Notes: generated from the sequence alone by a model not told the origin. Positions 17,770 to 26,938 are shown, numbered from the stretch's first letter. The stretch: 64,000 bases of DNA from an uncultured Clostridium sp. (GCF_900547735.1 NZ_URHZ01000001.1:1-64000); one strand, 5' to 3'. Program-made: numbers and translations.

Positions 17770-20091
17770 ATGAACGATTGTATTGAAAGAATCAATAATT
17801 ATCTGCAGGACGAGAATATAACATACCCGCTCTTTGTGAATGTGGAGAATGTTGCGCAAAAAATGGAAATCCTAGACTATTACGGAGTGGGTGATAATAC
17901 AATCGTTCATATTGCTAATTTTGCTAAGAAGGATAGCCTGCCTAATGTGATGGGAGTAATTGATGACATAAAACACGCTTCTGGCAATATGTTTGTGTTT
18001 GAATTAACCACCTATCTTAAGCTGATTAGCGGATCAGAGCTTCAAAAGACCATGCAGACACTTTGCAATATGAGCATTGCAAAGAAAGCAGTAATTGTAT
18101 GCTTTCATTGTGATGAGATCTTAAAAAAGATGATCCAAAAGGATTTAAGAGTAGCACAGCGTATTGTTGCAGCTGATTCCACAGTTGATTCTGTAAAACC
18201 GCATATCACATTTGTGGCTCAGGAATTTTCTTTTGGTTCAGCGAAAGTTGTGGAAGGCGTGGAGTTCCTTCCTGAGACGATTGAAAATGCTGTTCAACCA
18301 GAAATATATATTCGGACAGCTAAAAAGGCATCTGTTTTTGCGAATGGACAGTACGCCATTGCAACGTTGGATACACCGTTGCAGATACTTCAGAATAAAT
18401 ACCCAGAGCTTGGGGGATTTAAATATGATGAAGCCGAAGATTCCTATTGGAGATATCTGTTAAATCTTAGTGAAAACAAGGTCTCGTTCCGAGCAATAGT
18501 AATAGCACTTTTCAGTAATGTCAATAACTATGAATATATGCTGCAGGAATGGTATACCTATGAGGACAGAATGCAGTGGTTATTGTTTATTGCGATGAAA
18601 GCCTTTCCGGATGCAAAGAACCAAATTATACGAGATGCGGTTTCGTCTTCCAATAAGCATACCGAAGTTATACGTAATTTAATAAGGGCAATTTTGAACT
18701 ATCCTCAGAACGGAAAAGCTTTTTCTCAGATATATAAGCAGTGGAAGTCCCTGAGATACAGGTTAAATATCCCGGAAGAGGAAGTTGCAGATTATTGTGA
18801 GTTCGTGGATCAGAAAGGAAAGGATGCATTGTACTATCTTTCAGATTTGACCAAGATGGAGAAGGAAAAGGCGATTAAACTTATAGGAACATACCAGGCT
18901 GATTATGATGATGAAACGTTACTGGGAGTACTTAAGAGTAATTTTCTTGACTTCTATAATTATGTCAGTCCATTTTATTTCGGTAATGATTTGTTGGATT
19001 ACTACTTTTCTCAATATACAATGCAGAAGCTTCGGAATGTAATATATCCAGAGTTTGAGAAACTTGTTAATACTGAGGTTGAAGAACAGCACTTTGTAGA
19101 ACTTCCGACTAGGGCAGAAATTGTCGGTGATGCAGATAAGCATAATTCTATTCTATATTTCGTAGATGCACTAGGGGTGGAATTCCTTAACTATATTCTG
19201 CAAAAATGTGCTGCGAAAGGCCTGTTTGCTGAACCCAAAGTCGGAAAATGCAATCTTCCTTCTATTACATTAGGAAACAAAGAGTTCGTTGATGCATTTA
19301 AAGCGTGTGATGCTGAAATAGTGGATTTCATTAAGAAAATAGACAAAGATAAGCACGAAGCAATTGGCGACTATAATTTTGAAAAATCAGAATATCCAAT
19401 TCATTTGATTGATGAACTTGCAGAAATTGATAAGGTACTTTCTAATATTTGCAAAAGACTTTCTTCGGATAAGTATGATCAGGCTTATATTATTTCTGAC
19501 CATGGAGCGAGCCGATTGGCGGTTATCAAAAAGTCTATTTTGCCTATTGAATCAAAAAGGACTGGAACTCACGGGGGAAGAGTTTGTGAGGACAATGAAT
19601 TAACCAAGAAGCTTTCACATGCAATTCATGAAGGTGGACTTTGCATTTTGGCGGGATATGATCGATTCGATGGTTCACGACCTTCCGCAGTGGAAACTCA
19701 TGGCGGCGCTACACTTGAGGAGGTTGTAGTTCCTGTTATCAGGATTACAATGGATAATATTGTCTGGGAATTTAAGGTGATGAATGATGAACACAAGGTG
19801 CTATTCAGTTACAAAACGCAACCGGTTCTTGTTATCTGGTCTAAGAATGAGCTAAACAATCTTTCTGTGAAAGTTAACGGAAAGATGTATGTAGGGAAAC
19901 AGGATGCGGATAAGAAAACATTCAGGTTTGAATTGGACAAGCCTGAAAAAGCATGTGACTGTAGCGCTGATATTTATCTTTCGAGCAATTGTGTTAAGCC
20001 GGGAGTAAAGTTTAAACTTGAGCGTGAAGGTGTCGAAAAATCACAAAAATTTGAACTTGGTAATATGATGTTTGGAGGAGAAAAGAAGTAA
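17770..20091 (+). CDS. pglZ: PglZ-domain alkaline-phosphatase-fold protein
   Basis: 773-residue protein whose C-terminal half carries the PglZ domain, an alkaline phosphatase superfamily fold with metal ligands. Seen are YFVDALGVEF (D466), IISDHGASR (D577, H578), GTHGGRVC and ETHGGATLEEVVVP, matching the DHG...HGG...E-x-V-VP pattern of PglZ. The ATG at 17770 has GAAAGGTG 6 bp upstream, making it better than the in-frame GTG at 17761. PglZ is the signature protein of BREX and needed for both host marking and phage exclusion in studied systems. The gene lies 15 bp after brxC and shares one base with brxL. Confidence 0.92.
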   Translation: MNDCIERINNYLQDENITYPLFVNVENVAQKMEILDYYGVGDNTIVHIANFAKKDSLPNVMGVIDDIKHASGNMFVFELTTYLKLISGSELQKTMQTLCNMSIAKKAVIVCFHCDEILKKMIQKDLRVAQRIVAADSTVDSVKPHITFVAQEFSFGSAKVVEGVEFLPETIENAVQPEIYIRTAKKASVFANGQYAIATLDTPLQILQNKYPELGGFKYDEAEDSYWRYLLNLSENKVSFRAIVIALFSNVNNYEYMLQEWYTYEDRMQWLLFIAMKAFPDAKNQIIRDAVSSSNKHTEVIRNLIRAILNYPQNGKAFSQIYKQWKSLRYRLNIPEEEVADYCEFVDQKGKDALYYLSDLTKMEKEKAIKLIGTYQADYDDETLLGVLKSNFLDFYNYVSPFYFGNDLLDYYFSQYTMQKLRNVIYPEFEKLVNTEVEEQHFVELPTRAEIVGDADKHNSILYFVDALGVEFLNYILQKCAAKGLFAEPKVGKCNLPSITLGNKEFVDAFKACDAEIVDFIKKIDKDKHEAIGDYNFEKSEYPIHLIDELAEIDKVLSNICKRLSSDKYDQAYIISDHGASRLAVIKKSILPIESKRTGTHGGRVCEDNELTKKLSHAIHEGGLCILAGYDRFDGSRPSAVETHGGATLEEVVVPVIRITMDNIVWEFKVMNDEHKVLFSYKTQPVLVIWSKNELNNLSVKVNGKMYVGKQDADKKTFRFELDKPEKACDCSADIYLSSNCVKPGVKFKLEREGVEKSQKFELGNMMFGGEKK

Positions 20092-21566
20092 TGATAGATA
20101 AGTTTAGAGATTGTTTCAACGGAATGATTGTTTATAAAGATCTTAAAAAGAACAATTTCTTTTCAACATTAAGTCTTCCGTCCTTCATGAGAGACTGGCT
20201 TCTCGCAGAGTTTCAGAATGAAGATGGGGGGTTTGAACCAGCGCAGATTTCAGAGTTTGTGAAAATATATATCCCAAGAAAAGAAGATTGGACGGCGATT
20301 AAGGATAAAATTATTTTTGAACGTAATAAGGTTCAAATCTTAGCAAAAATAACAGTTGATATTGATATTCAGACAAGTGAAATCACATTTACACTTCCTG
20401 ATTTTGGCTTGACGGATAAGGATACTATTATCGATGATAGCGTATGGGAGCAAGTGAAGGACGAGCTGATTGCTGAACATGAAACTTGGGGAATGATTGA
20501 ACTTGGATATCGTGCACCTAATGAGTATGATCAGCAGTTCGAAGAAGATAGAGTTAAGAAAGGCAAAAAAGGCAAAATTAAACTCACGAATTTTAAGAAT
20601 TTCTGCCCGTATACAATTGATCTTGAATATTATAAGGATGTTCGAAATGAGTTTGATATTGATGAATGGATCGATATTTTGCTTGGTGCGATCGATTATA
20701 ATGCCTCGGGATATAAAAACAAGGAACAAAAACTTGCGATGTTGTCAAGGCTTCTTCCGTTTGTTGAAAAACGTTTAAATATTATCGAATTAGCTCCTAA
20801 GGGAACAGGGAAATCATATGTCTTTGGCCATGTTAGCAAATATGGTATGCTGACAGATGGTGGAAAAGTAACAAGAGCAAAAATGTTCTATGATACTTCG
20901 CGTAGAAGTCCAGGCTTTATTATTGGCAATGATTTTGTGGTAATAGATGAGGTAAAACTTGTCCAGTTTGGTGATGTAAATGAAATGCGTTCCGTTATGC
21001 AGGGCTACATGGAATACGGAACATTTAACATCGGTGGATACGACGGAAAATCCGATGCTGGCGTTGTGTTCCTTGGAAATATTCATCAGGACAATATGGA
21101 TGAATATACCAATATGTTTACAGAACTTCCAAAACTTTTCCAAGAAAGCGCTCTGCTTGATAGAATTCATGGCTTTATCAAAGGATGGGATATTCCTCGA
21201 ATGAATGATGACTTGAAGATTTGCGGATGGGCATTGAATTCAGAGTATTTTAGCTCTATTATGCATCATCTACGTGAGGATATAAGTTATCGAGCTGTAG
21301 TAGATGCACTGGTGGAATTACCTGATGGAGCGGATACCAGAGATACAGAGGCTGTAAAACGTATTTGTACCGCATACCTCAAGCTATTGTTCCCTAATGT
21401 GCGGTCACCTAAGGATATAACAATGCATAATTTTAATTTGTATTGTCTGCGACCGGCGTGCAAGATGAGAGGCATCATTAAGACACAGTTGGGTATACTT
21501 GATATTGAATATAGAGGAAAGAGCGTTCCTCAATTTGCAGTAAGGGATTTGTCTAATGAAGATTAA
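20091..21566 (+). CDS. brxL: BrxL-like AAA+ ATPase, short form
   Basis: 491-residue AAA+ protein. Walker A PKGTGKSY lies around residues 237-243 (K241) and Walker B VVIDEV at 283-288 (D286), followed by GYMEYGTFNIGGYDGKSDAG and LLDRIHGFIKGWDIPR, conserved in BrxL. BrxL in type 1 BREX has an additional Lon-like C-terminal region and is longer; this copy stops near residue 491 with no serine-lysine protease dyad visible, as expected of type 4. TAATG overlap with pglZ indicates translational coupling. BrxL forms ring helicase-like assemblies on DNA in studied systems and acts in phage exclusion. Confidence 0.88.
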   Translation: MIDKFRDCFNGMIVYKDLKKNNFFSTLSLPSFMRDWLLAEFQNEDGGFEPAQISEFVKIYIPRKEDWTAIKDKIIFERNKVQILAKITVDIDIQTSEITFTLPDFGLTDKDTIIDDSVWEQVKDELIAEHETWGMIELGYRAPNEYDQQFEEDRVKKGKKGKIKLTNFKNFCPYTIDLEYYKDVRNEFDIDEWIDILLGAIDYNASGYKNKEQKLAMLSRLLPFVEKRLNIIELAPKGTGKSYVFGHVSKYGMLTDGGKVTRAKMFYDTSRRSPGFIIGNDFVVIDEVKLVQFGDVNEMRSVMQGYMEYGTFNIGGYDGKSDAGVVFLGNIHQDNMDEYTNMFTELPKLFQESALLDRIHGFIKGWDIPRMNDDLKICGWALNSEYFSSIMHHLREDISYRAVVDALVELPDGADTRDTEAVKRICTAYLKLLFPNVRSPKDITMHNFNLYCLRPACKMRGIIKTQLGILDIEYRGKSVPQFAVRDLSNED

Positions 21567-21753
21567 GTGCGTTGTATGTGGAAGAGAGGATTTTGATAAA
21601 GACACTATCGGTCTAAACAAGAAGCTTTTGAGCAAGAATATTACAGAATTTTATTGCCTGGATTGCTTGGCAACTTATCTTGACTGTACAGTAGAAGATT
21701 TGCAGGATAAAATTGAAGAATTTAAAGAAGAAGGATGTATCCTTTTTAAGTAA
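21556..21753 (+). CDS. Small double-CxxC protein in BREX operon
   Basis: 65-residue protein with two CxxC pairs (CVVC at residues 5-8 and CLDC near 34-37), a zinc- or cluster-binding layout, then a helical tail with DLQDKIEEFKEEG. It starts inside the end of brxL (11-nt overlap) and ends 15 bp before the desulfurase. No named family is recognised. Its place between an AAA+ ATPase and a cysteine desulfurase suggests a metal-binding adaptor or sulfur-relay protein for the same pathway; that is inference. Confidence 0.72.
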   Translation: MKIKCVVCGREDFDKDTIGLNKKLLSKNITEFYCLDCLATYLDCTVEDLQDKIEEFKEEGCILFK

Positions 21754-21768
21754 ACAGAGGTGATCGAA

Positions 21769-22884
21769 TTGATATATGCTGATAATGCAGCTACTACACA
21801 ACTCTCACAAGAGGCACTGGAAGCTATGCTGCCATTTTTAAAAGCCGAATATGGAAATGCTTCTGAACCGTATTCCTTTGCGCGGTCAGCAAAAAAAGCA
21901 CTGTTATCAGCTAGAAAAATGATTGCACAGTGTATAAATGCGTTACCTGAAGAAATCTATTTCACCTCAGGTGGAACAGAAAGCGATAACTGGGCGCTGA
22001 AGGGTACAATGTTTGTATATGGGGATAATCGGGAGCTTATTACTTCGCGGATAGAGCATCATGCGGTCCTAAATAGTGCTGCAACAATAGAAAAAATGGG
22101 TTATCCTGTAGTATATTTGCCAGTAGATGCAGAAGGCGTTGTTCAATCAGACACACTAGAACGATATATTACAAACAGGACCAAGCTGGTTACTGTAATG
22201 TTGTCAAACAACGAAATAGGAACTATTCAACCGATAAAGGAACTGGCTAAGATTGCACATACTTATGGGGCGTTATTCCATACAGACGCAGTACAGGCAG
22301 TCGGTCATGCTCGCATAGATGTCAAAGAACTTGGAGTAGATATGCTTTCAGCGTCGTCCCATAAATTTAATGGGCCGAAAGGTATAGGTTTTCTGTATAT
22401 TAAAAAAGGAACAGAAATTGCACCTTACTTTGATGGCGGCGCACAGGAATTTGGTAAAAGAGCAGGAACAGAGAATATTGCGCTTATTGTGGGAATGGCA
22501 ACCGCATTGTATGAAAATAATCTTACTATTAAGGATAACGAGGTTCATCTTCTTGAAATGGAACAGACTCTATTGCACCATTTAGATGAGGTGGGTATTG
22601 ACTATATTCGTAACGGTTCAAAGAACTGTATGCCAGGAACACTGAGTCTTTCTTTCAGAGGTTTTGAAGGCGAAATGCTATTACATCGGCTTGATCTTAA
22701 AGGAATTTGCGTGTCTACCGGATCTGCATGTGATAGTAAGAATACAAAGATTTCGCATGTTCTGCAGGCAATCGGACTTGAAGAAGAGTATGCGGTAGGA
22801 ACCATTCGGATATCCTTGGGAAGATTAAACACTACAGTGGAAGTGACTGCAATAGCGGATGCAATTATATCGATAATCAAGTAA
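21769..22884 (+). CDS. Cysteine desulfurase (NifS/IscS/DndA class)
   Basis: PLP-dependent enzyme that converts cysteine to alanine and loads sulfur as a persulfide on its catalytic cysteine. Seen: the N-terminal YADNAATT, TSGGTESDNWA, SSHKFNGPKG with the PLP lysine at residue 199, and TGSACDS with the catalytic cysteine at residue 321. About 371 residues, normal for the family. The TTG at 21769 is preferred over GTG 21760 because AGAGGTG lies 6 bp upstream and the protein then starts MIYADNAATT as in relatives. As the last gene of the BREX operon it probably supplies sulfur to BrxP, the role DndA plays for DndC in DNA phosphorothioation; a general Fe-S role is an alternative. Confidence 0.9.
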   Translation: MIYADNAATTQLSQEALEAMLPFLKAEYGNASEPYSFARSAKKALLSARKMIAQCINALPEEIYFTSGGTESDNWALKGTMFVYGDNRELITSRIEHHAVLNSAATIEKMGYPVVYLPVDAEGVVQSDTLERYITNRTKLVTVMLSNNEIGTIQPIKELAKIAHTYGALFHTDAVQAVGHARIDVKELGVDMLSASSHKFNGPKGIGFLYIKKGTEIAPYFDGGAQEFGKRAGTENIALIVGMATALYENNLTIKDNEVHLLEMEQTLLHHLDEVGIDYIRNGSKNCMPGTLSLSFRGFEGEMLLHRLDLKGICVSTGSACDSKNTKISHVLQAIGLEEEYAVGTIRISLGRLNTTVEVTAIADAIISIIK

Positions 22885-22889
22885 ATTAT

Positions 22890-23108
22890 TAGTTGGATGG
22901 AAGAACATTGTAGACGTTAATAGCATCTGTAAATTTATCCTATCATGGGCAGCAGGGAAATATCGAAATTGGTACAATGATAGAACAAAAGCATGTTGCT
23001 AGGCAAATAGGTGATGTGTTTACTAAGCTGACTTGTTCTAAGGTGTTTTTTGAAACACCACAGACCTATAGACAAAGTCCGAGGATTTTGTCATTAAAAG
23101 AGCTATAA
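22890..23108 (+). pseudogene. C-terminal remnant of a phospholipase-D-like nuclease
   Basis: Right after the desulfurase the frame reads LDGRTL, a stop, then TLIASVNLSYHGQQGNIEIG and 40 more residues to a stop at 23106. The pattern SxNLSxxGxxxNxEiG is the second-half motif of PLD-superfamily nucleases such as DrmC-type defence proteins. The HxK part upstream is missing and a small duplication seems to have introduced the stop. It is a decayed fragment at the right edge of the BREX island and may be a former island gene. Confidence 0.5.
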
Positions 23109-23138
23109 AGTCTCTTGTTTTTGGGTTTTTATAGCTCT
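23099..23138. terminator. 11-bp inverted repeat after BREX island
   Basis: AGAGCTATAAA (23099-23109) pairs with 23128-23138; the loop includes TTGTTTTTGGG. It could end transcription of the BREX operon on the plus strand, or be a relic of a transposable-element end. Smaller hairpins lie at 23042-23059 and 23071-23092. Confidence 0.4.
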
Positions 23139-23210
23139 ATTCTGATATAATGGGAGTATCAAAGGAAGGCGGGACGTTTCTATGATGACTTAGAATACGG
23201 ACTCTATATA

Positions 23211-23410
23211 AACCAAGGGCTGTACGCTCATAGAGAAGCTTTCAGCCCTGCCATTATCATAAAAGATCTGCTTTTACAGAGATTTCTTCACACACTCCAT
23301 GTCGACAATCCTTGTGCTATAATAAACCAAGGGCCAAAAGCCACAAAGAGCGCCTTCAGCCCCAATATTATCATAGAAGATCTGCTTTTACAGAGATTTC
23401 TTCACATACT
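23211..23410. repeat. Two 86-bp direct repeats
   Basis: Units at 23211-23296 and 23325-23410 share AACCAAGGGC at one end and a highly similar tail containing AGATCTGCTTTTACAGAG and TTTCTTCACA. They are separated by 28 bp. Unit 1 also forms a GGGCTG/CAGCCC hairpin. The gap 23109-23536 has no gene. The origin is unknown; the repeats might be MITE-like or part of a decayed IS. Confidence 0.6.
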
Positions 23411-23536
23411 TTGAGCCAGGAATCACAACATAGGTACAACCCAGCCATCTGTACGCCCCACAGAGTGTGACGCACAGATGGCGGAACGCGATTTTCAATC
23501 ACATTTTGAACCTATCTATCTAGTAAACCACATGCT

Positions 23537-24091
23537 TCAAATTGCATCATTGTGCGACTCCTGTCCATTCCCATTCACTTTTCCGGCAAACTCTTTGATA
23601 TATGGCTTAAAGTTTTTATGTCCTGCGGGCTGCATTGCAAGAGGGATAGCAAAATCGGTTACCGTCATTGCAAAAAACTGGCTGCCGTCTTTAAAGTAAA
23701 AAGCCACTTTGCCCATTGCTCCAAATTTTACTTCTTTCAACATGCTGGCGGTGACATGTAAAATAAAATCCGGATCTACTTCCATCTTTGTCATGGACGG
23801 GCAGGGAACCGCCATGATATACATCTCACCCTCACGGTAGCGGACGATCAAATTTAGCATATGGAAATATCCGGTCGAGCTCCTGTCATAGCCTTTCATC
23901 GTAGATACCGCGTCCTTCGACCCCTGTGCCATCACAATCTCAAAACCAGTTGTTTCCGGAACCGCGCTTTCGGAACCTTCTATAATCGACTGCAGAAGCA
24001 TCGCATGTTTTCGTTGCGTTTTCTTTTCCGTGACCTTAATAAGCACAAGCGCTAAAATGAGTGGAACACAAAAAAATAGAATCAAATACAT
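23537..24091 (-). CDS. Membrane-anchored hypothetical protein
   Basis: 184-residue protein with one N-terminal membrane helix (YLILFFCVPLILALVLIKV) and a cytosolic or extracytosolic mixed alpha/beta domain. No family is recognised. The ATG at 24091 (minus strand) has AAAAGGAGAACG upstream and is preferred over a longer in-frame start at 24139. The gene following on the same strand order (24111-24311) lies just upstream, so the two may form an operon. Confidence 0.65.
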   Translation of the reverse strand: MYLILFFCVPLILALVLIKVTEKKTQRKHAMLLQSIIEGSESAVPETTGFEIVMAQGSKDAVSTMKGYDRSSTGYFHMLNLIVRYREGEMYIMAVPCPSMTKMEVDPDFILHVTASMLKEVKFGAMGKVAFYFKDGSQFFAMTVTDFAIPLAMQPAGHKNFKPYIKEFAGKVNGNGQESHNDAI

Positions 24092-24110
24092 GGTTTCGTT
24101 CTCCTTTTCT

Positions 24111-24311
24111 TTATCGCCTTTTTGAAATGAATCCGTCAATCTTTTTCACAATATCATCCACCTGTAAACAAATCATATCTTCTACATGGCGGCTGACATT
24201 CTTGTAGCCCACTGGATTTCCTGCATAGCCGAGTGGGAACAGAAGCGGCGTATTTTGAAACTTTGTCCAGTTTTCCTCTGCCATTGTTTCCTGAAAAATA
24301 GATGTAAACAT
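24111..24311 (-). CDS. Small hypothetical protein
   Basis: 66-residue protein starting MFTSIFQETMAEENW. The ATG (minus strand, at 24311) follows GTGAGAGGAGAAAAAG, a good ribosome site. It ends in a charged helix (DDIVKKIDGFISKRR). No named family is recognised. It lies immediately upstream of the membrane protein gene on the same strand. Confidence 0.55.
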   Translation of the reverse strand: MFTSIFQETMAEENWTKFQNTPLLFPLGYAGNPVGYKNVSRHVEDMICLQVDDIVKKIDGFISKRR

Positions 24312-24538
24312 ATCTTTTTCTCCTCTCACCTTAATAGGTGCGTTCCGTTCGACAGGACACAATAAATATATCACAATTATAGGTATGTCTTGCGGATGAT
24401 TCATTACATTTTCTTTGAATCGAAGACAAAATTATGGTAAAATTATACCCGTTCAGGCACCCGCAACTAAATGTTACGCATGGGGGTGCTATGTACGGCA
24501 AAGTATGACAATTTTACGAACGGATTAGGAGAACGATT

Positions 24539-24637
24539 ATGTTGCGGATGGGTATTTGTGACGATGAGCCTAATATATTGAACTATCTCTCAGCTTTATG
24601 TACGAAAATCTTGCCTGAAGCAGCTATTGCAGAGTAG
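24539..24637 (+). pseudogene. Response-regulator receiver fragment
   Basis: A 32-codon ORF starting MLRMGICDDEPNILNYLSAL, the first beta strand, acidic pocket (DDE) and helix of a receiver domain, as in LytTR-type AgrA/VirR regulators. The stop at 24635 cuts it off before the phosphoacceptor Asp. AGGAGAACG precedes the ATG, so the relic still has its ribosome site. Confidence 0.6.
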
Positions 24638-24646
24638 CAAAGCTGA

Positions 24647-24907
24647 ATGTTCAAGAATACAGAATTTGAAGAATATTTTCAATATTATGATTATCCTGTG
24701 GAGGAGAATGCTGTGTTGTCCAGGACGCAGTTCTATGATGAATTACAGAACTTGTACAACAGATCTATGGAACGATTTCAGTATTATATGCATCAGCCAG
24801 CAGGACAAAAATTGCCTAAAATATTATCTGAATTCAGAGGTTATTTAAATGCGAAAGAATATGCAGAGGCTATTGAATACTTTGCCTTTTGGATGGATCT
24901 GATTTGA
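24647..24907 (+). CDS. Small hypothetical protein
   Basis: 86-residue acidic, helical protein (FEEYFQYYDYPVEENAVLSR, then YLNAKEYAEAIEYFAFWMDL). No family is recognised. It starts 9 bp after the receiver fragment without a clear ribosome site and may be co-transcribed with it or itself be a truncated relic. Confidence 0.4.
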   Translation: MFKNTEFEEYFQYYDYPVEENAVLSRTQFYDELQNLYNRSMERFQYYMHQPAGQKLPKILSEFRGYLNAKEYAEAIEYFAFWMDLI

Positions 24908-25111
24908 GTTTTATACTTAATATTTTTCTTTTTATCCCATTCGGTTTTTGTGCCCTATCATAAGCCATGCATATGAACGTGCAAGGGATACATAAAAGCA
25001 TTGCGCTGGTTGCTTGAATAGCGATAAGAGAAAGCCAGAGCATTGTCGTAAATGCAAAATAAAGGACTGTATTAAAAGACGGATTAATTCCAGATTAGAG
25101 AGGAGATTTCT

Positions 25112-25477
25112 ATGGTAATAAAAAGAATAAACCATGATTTTACGGTATGTAAAGTACCGGACTACTCACAGGTTAATATTGAACGTGAATATTGTTTCAC
25201 TGGAAAAACAGATGAGGAAAAATCCCTGGTGTGCCTAACGGAGTGTGTACCGGGTAATGCCGATGAGCGTGACGATGGCTGGAAAGCCTTCAGAATACAA
25301 GGAACTTTGGATTTTTCGCTTATAGGGATATTATCTAAAATATCTACGTTATTGGCAGATAATGAAATTGGAATTTTTGCGATATCAACCTATAATACAG
25401 ACTATATTTTGATTAAAAAACAAAATTTTGAAAAAGCGATCACTGTATTGTCAGGCGCTGGCTATCAAGTAGTCTGA
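25112..25477 (+). CDS. ACT-domain protein
   Basis: 121-residue protein of the small ACT-domain group (related to aspartate-kinase-like regulators). The C-terminal half shows AFRIQGTLDFSLIGILSKIS and LADNEIGIFAISTYNTDYIL, the ligand-binding ACT pattern. The ATG follows GAGAGGAGATTTCT. It probably senses an amino acid or similar small molecule; the partner is unknown. The following gap (25478-25829) has no intact gene, only protein-like shreds near 25640-25740. Confidence 0.8.
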   Translation: MVIKRINHDFTVCKVPDYSQVNIEREYCFTGKTDEEKSLVCLTECVPGNADERDDGWKAFRIQGTLDFSLIGILSKISTLLADNEIGIFAISTYNTDYILIKKQNFEKAITVLSGAGYQVV

Positions 25478-25829
25478 ATACGGCGCCGGTGTAATGAACG
25501 ATATATGGTAATGATATGAAAAGAGCCGCAGAGCTTTTCTGCACACGATATAATTACCTTATGAAATTCTGTCGGAAAAAGGAAGACTTGTGATGAAATA
25601 GGAGCGGTCATCCGGAAAGTTTTCCGGGTGGGTTTTAAAAACGCTGCCACACAGCTATTTGGCATGGGAGTTTTTTCCTGATATCAGGAGCCTTGACGAT
25701 GCTCTCTATACACAGGATAAAAAAGAAAAACAGAAATTTTGAGGAAAGGAGTGATTTAAAGAGAGCCATGAGGCTCGAAGAAGAGATAACAGAAGACAGA
25801 AAAATGAAACGGGAAAGTTGGGGAGGGGT

Positions 25830-26857
25830 ATGGATTTAATAGACAAGAAGATAGAAAAGCTGGAACAGATAACAGACGGTGTCGCTGCGTATAATGCAAT
25901 TTCTTATATTGAGAAAAGAATCAATGAAGAGAATCGGGAAAAAATTATGGGGCTCTTATGCAGTATGGTGACAAAGGACTGGTTGAATTTCAACGTGGTT
26001 TTGCGGTGGAGAGAGTCGCTGCGCTGATGGAGCAGGGGGACGTTCAATACCGTGATTTTTTTATGTCTTGTATCCAGTCTGGGGACAGCAAGGCATACTG
26101 GGCAATTGGGGGATACGTCAAAGCCGTTGGCAGAGCGGCCTGTGATGCTCTGATTCCATTTATATTTCATGATGACTTTCCTCTGGAGTGCAAAGCAAAT
26201 ATTATTTTGCAGTTGTCAAAGGCAACCAACAATACATTTGAACAGGGCAAATCTGTGGATCCCGGATTTTGGAAAGAGAGCGATATAGATTATGGAGTGA
26301 TACGAAACTGGGCAGAACAGGGATTCCCCTGCGGTAACGGATATGCGGAGCCTGTCCGCCATGTTTGCCTGGATTCCCCGGAAACAGCCGAAGAAAAGGT
26401 TTATGCAAAAATCGAAAAAAAGCTGGAACAGAAACGGACAAAGGAACAAAATCTGGCTTGTCCCACAAACTGGCTGGTTAAAGCGGAACAAACCGATTTG
26501 GAGCAGATTAGCCGGAAATGGCATTTACCTGAAGATTACAGGGACTTTCTTTCGAAGGCTTCTCCTCTTAGGGCGGATTTCAAACTGAGAGGATATCGTG
26601 GGCATGTTACGGTATACGGGGCCCATAATCTTATTCAATGTCAGAAGGGCTACAGCTATAATCCAGTTAAAAAAGAGAGTATTGACAGCTGGAAGAAAGA
26701 GTATATTGTGATAGCGGACAGAGGAGCCGATCCTTTTTGTATTGATCTGTTGCAGGAAAAATCGCCTGTCTACTTTGCGCTGCATGGTATGGGCAAGTGG
26801 GAGTTTTCAGAAGTATTCGGGGATTTTATGGATTTCCTGAAGCACATCACGGTCTGA
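25830..26857 (+). pseudogene. SMI1/KNR4 (SUKH) family protein, frameshifted
   Basis: One gene read in two frames: 25830-25957 gives MDLIDKKIEKLEQIT...KIMG, and from about 25955 the protein continues in the next frame as LMQYGDKGLVEFQRG. Restoring one G in the GGGG run at about 25948 joins them. The C-terminal 120 residues are a SUKH domain: WHLPEDYRDFLSKASPL, YIVIADRGADPFCIDL, PVYFALHG and WEFSEVFGDFMDFL. SUKH proteins are often immunity proteins against secreted toxins or contact-dependent nucleases. A repeat-like helical region precedes the domain. A sequencing error in the homopolymer is an alternative to true decay. Confidence 0.75.
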
Positions 26858-26938
26858 CTATTAGGCATCAACAGCTCAAGACTATAAACTTGGAACGGAA
26901 CCCATATGCTTATGAGCAGAGTGAACGGAGGTAAACTT

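Noticed and set aside
23099..23300. Possible IS or transposase remnant after the BREX island
   Set aside because: The inverted repeat and promoter-like TATAAT resemble an IS end, but no transposase codons are readable, so only the repeats are reported.
23211..23410. CRISPR-like array
   Set aside because: Only two 86-bp units with imperfect identity and one spacer; no cas gene is nearby.
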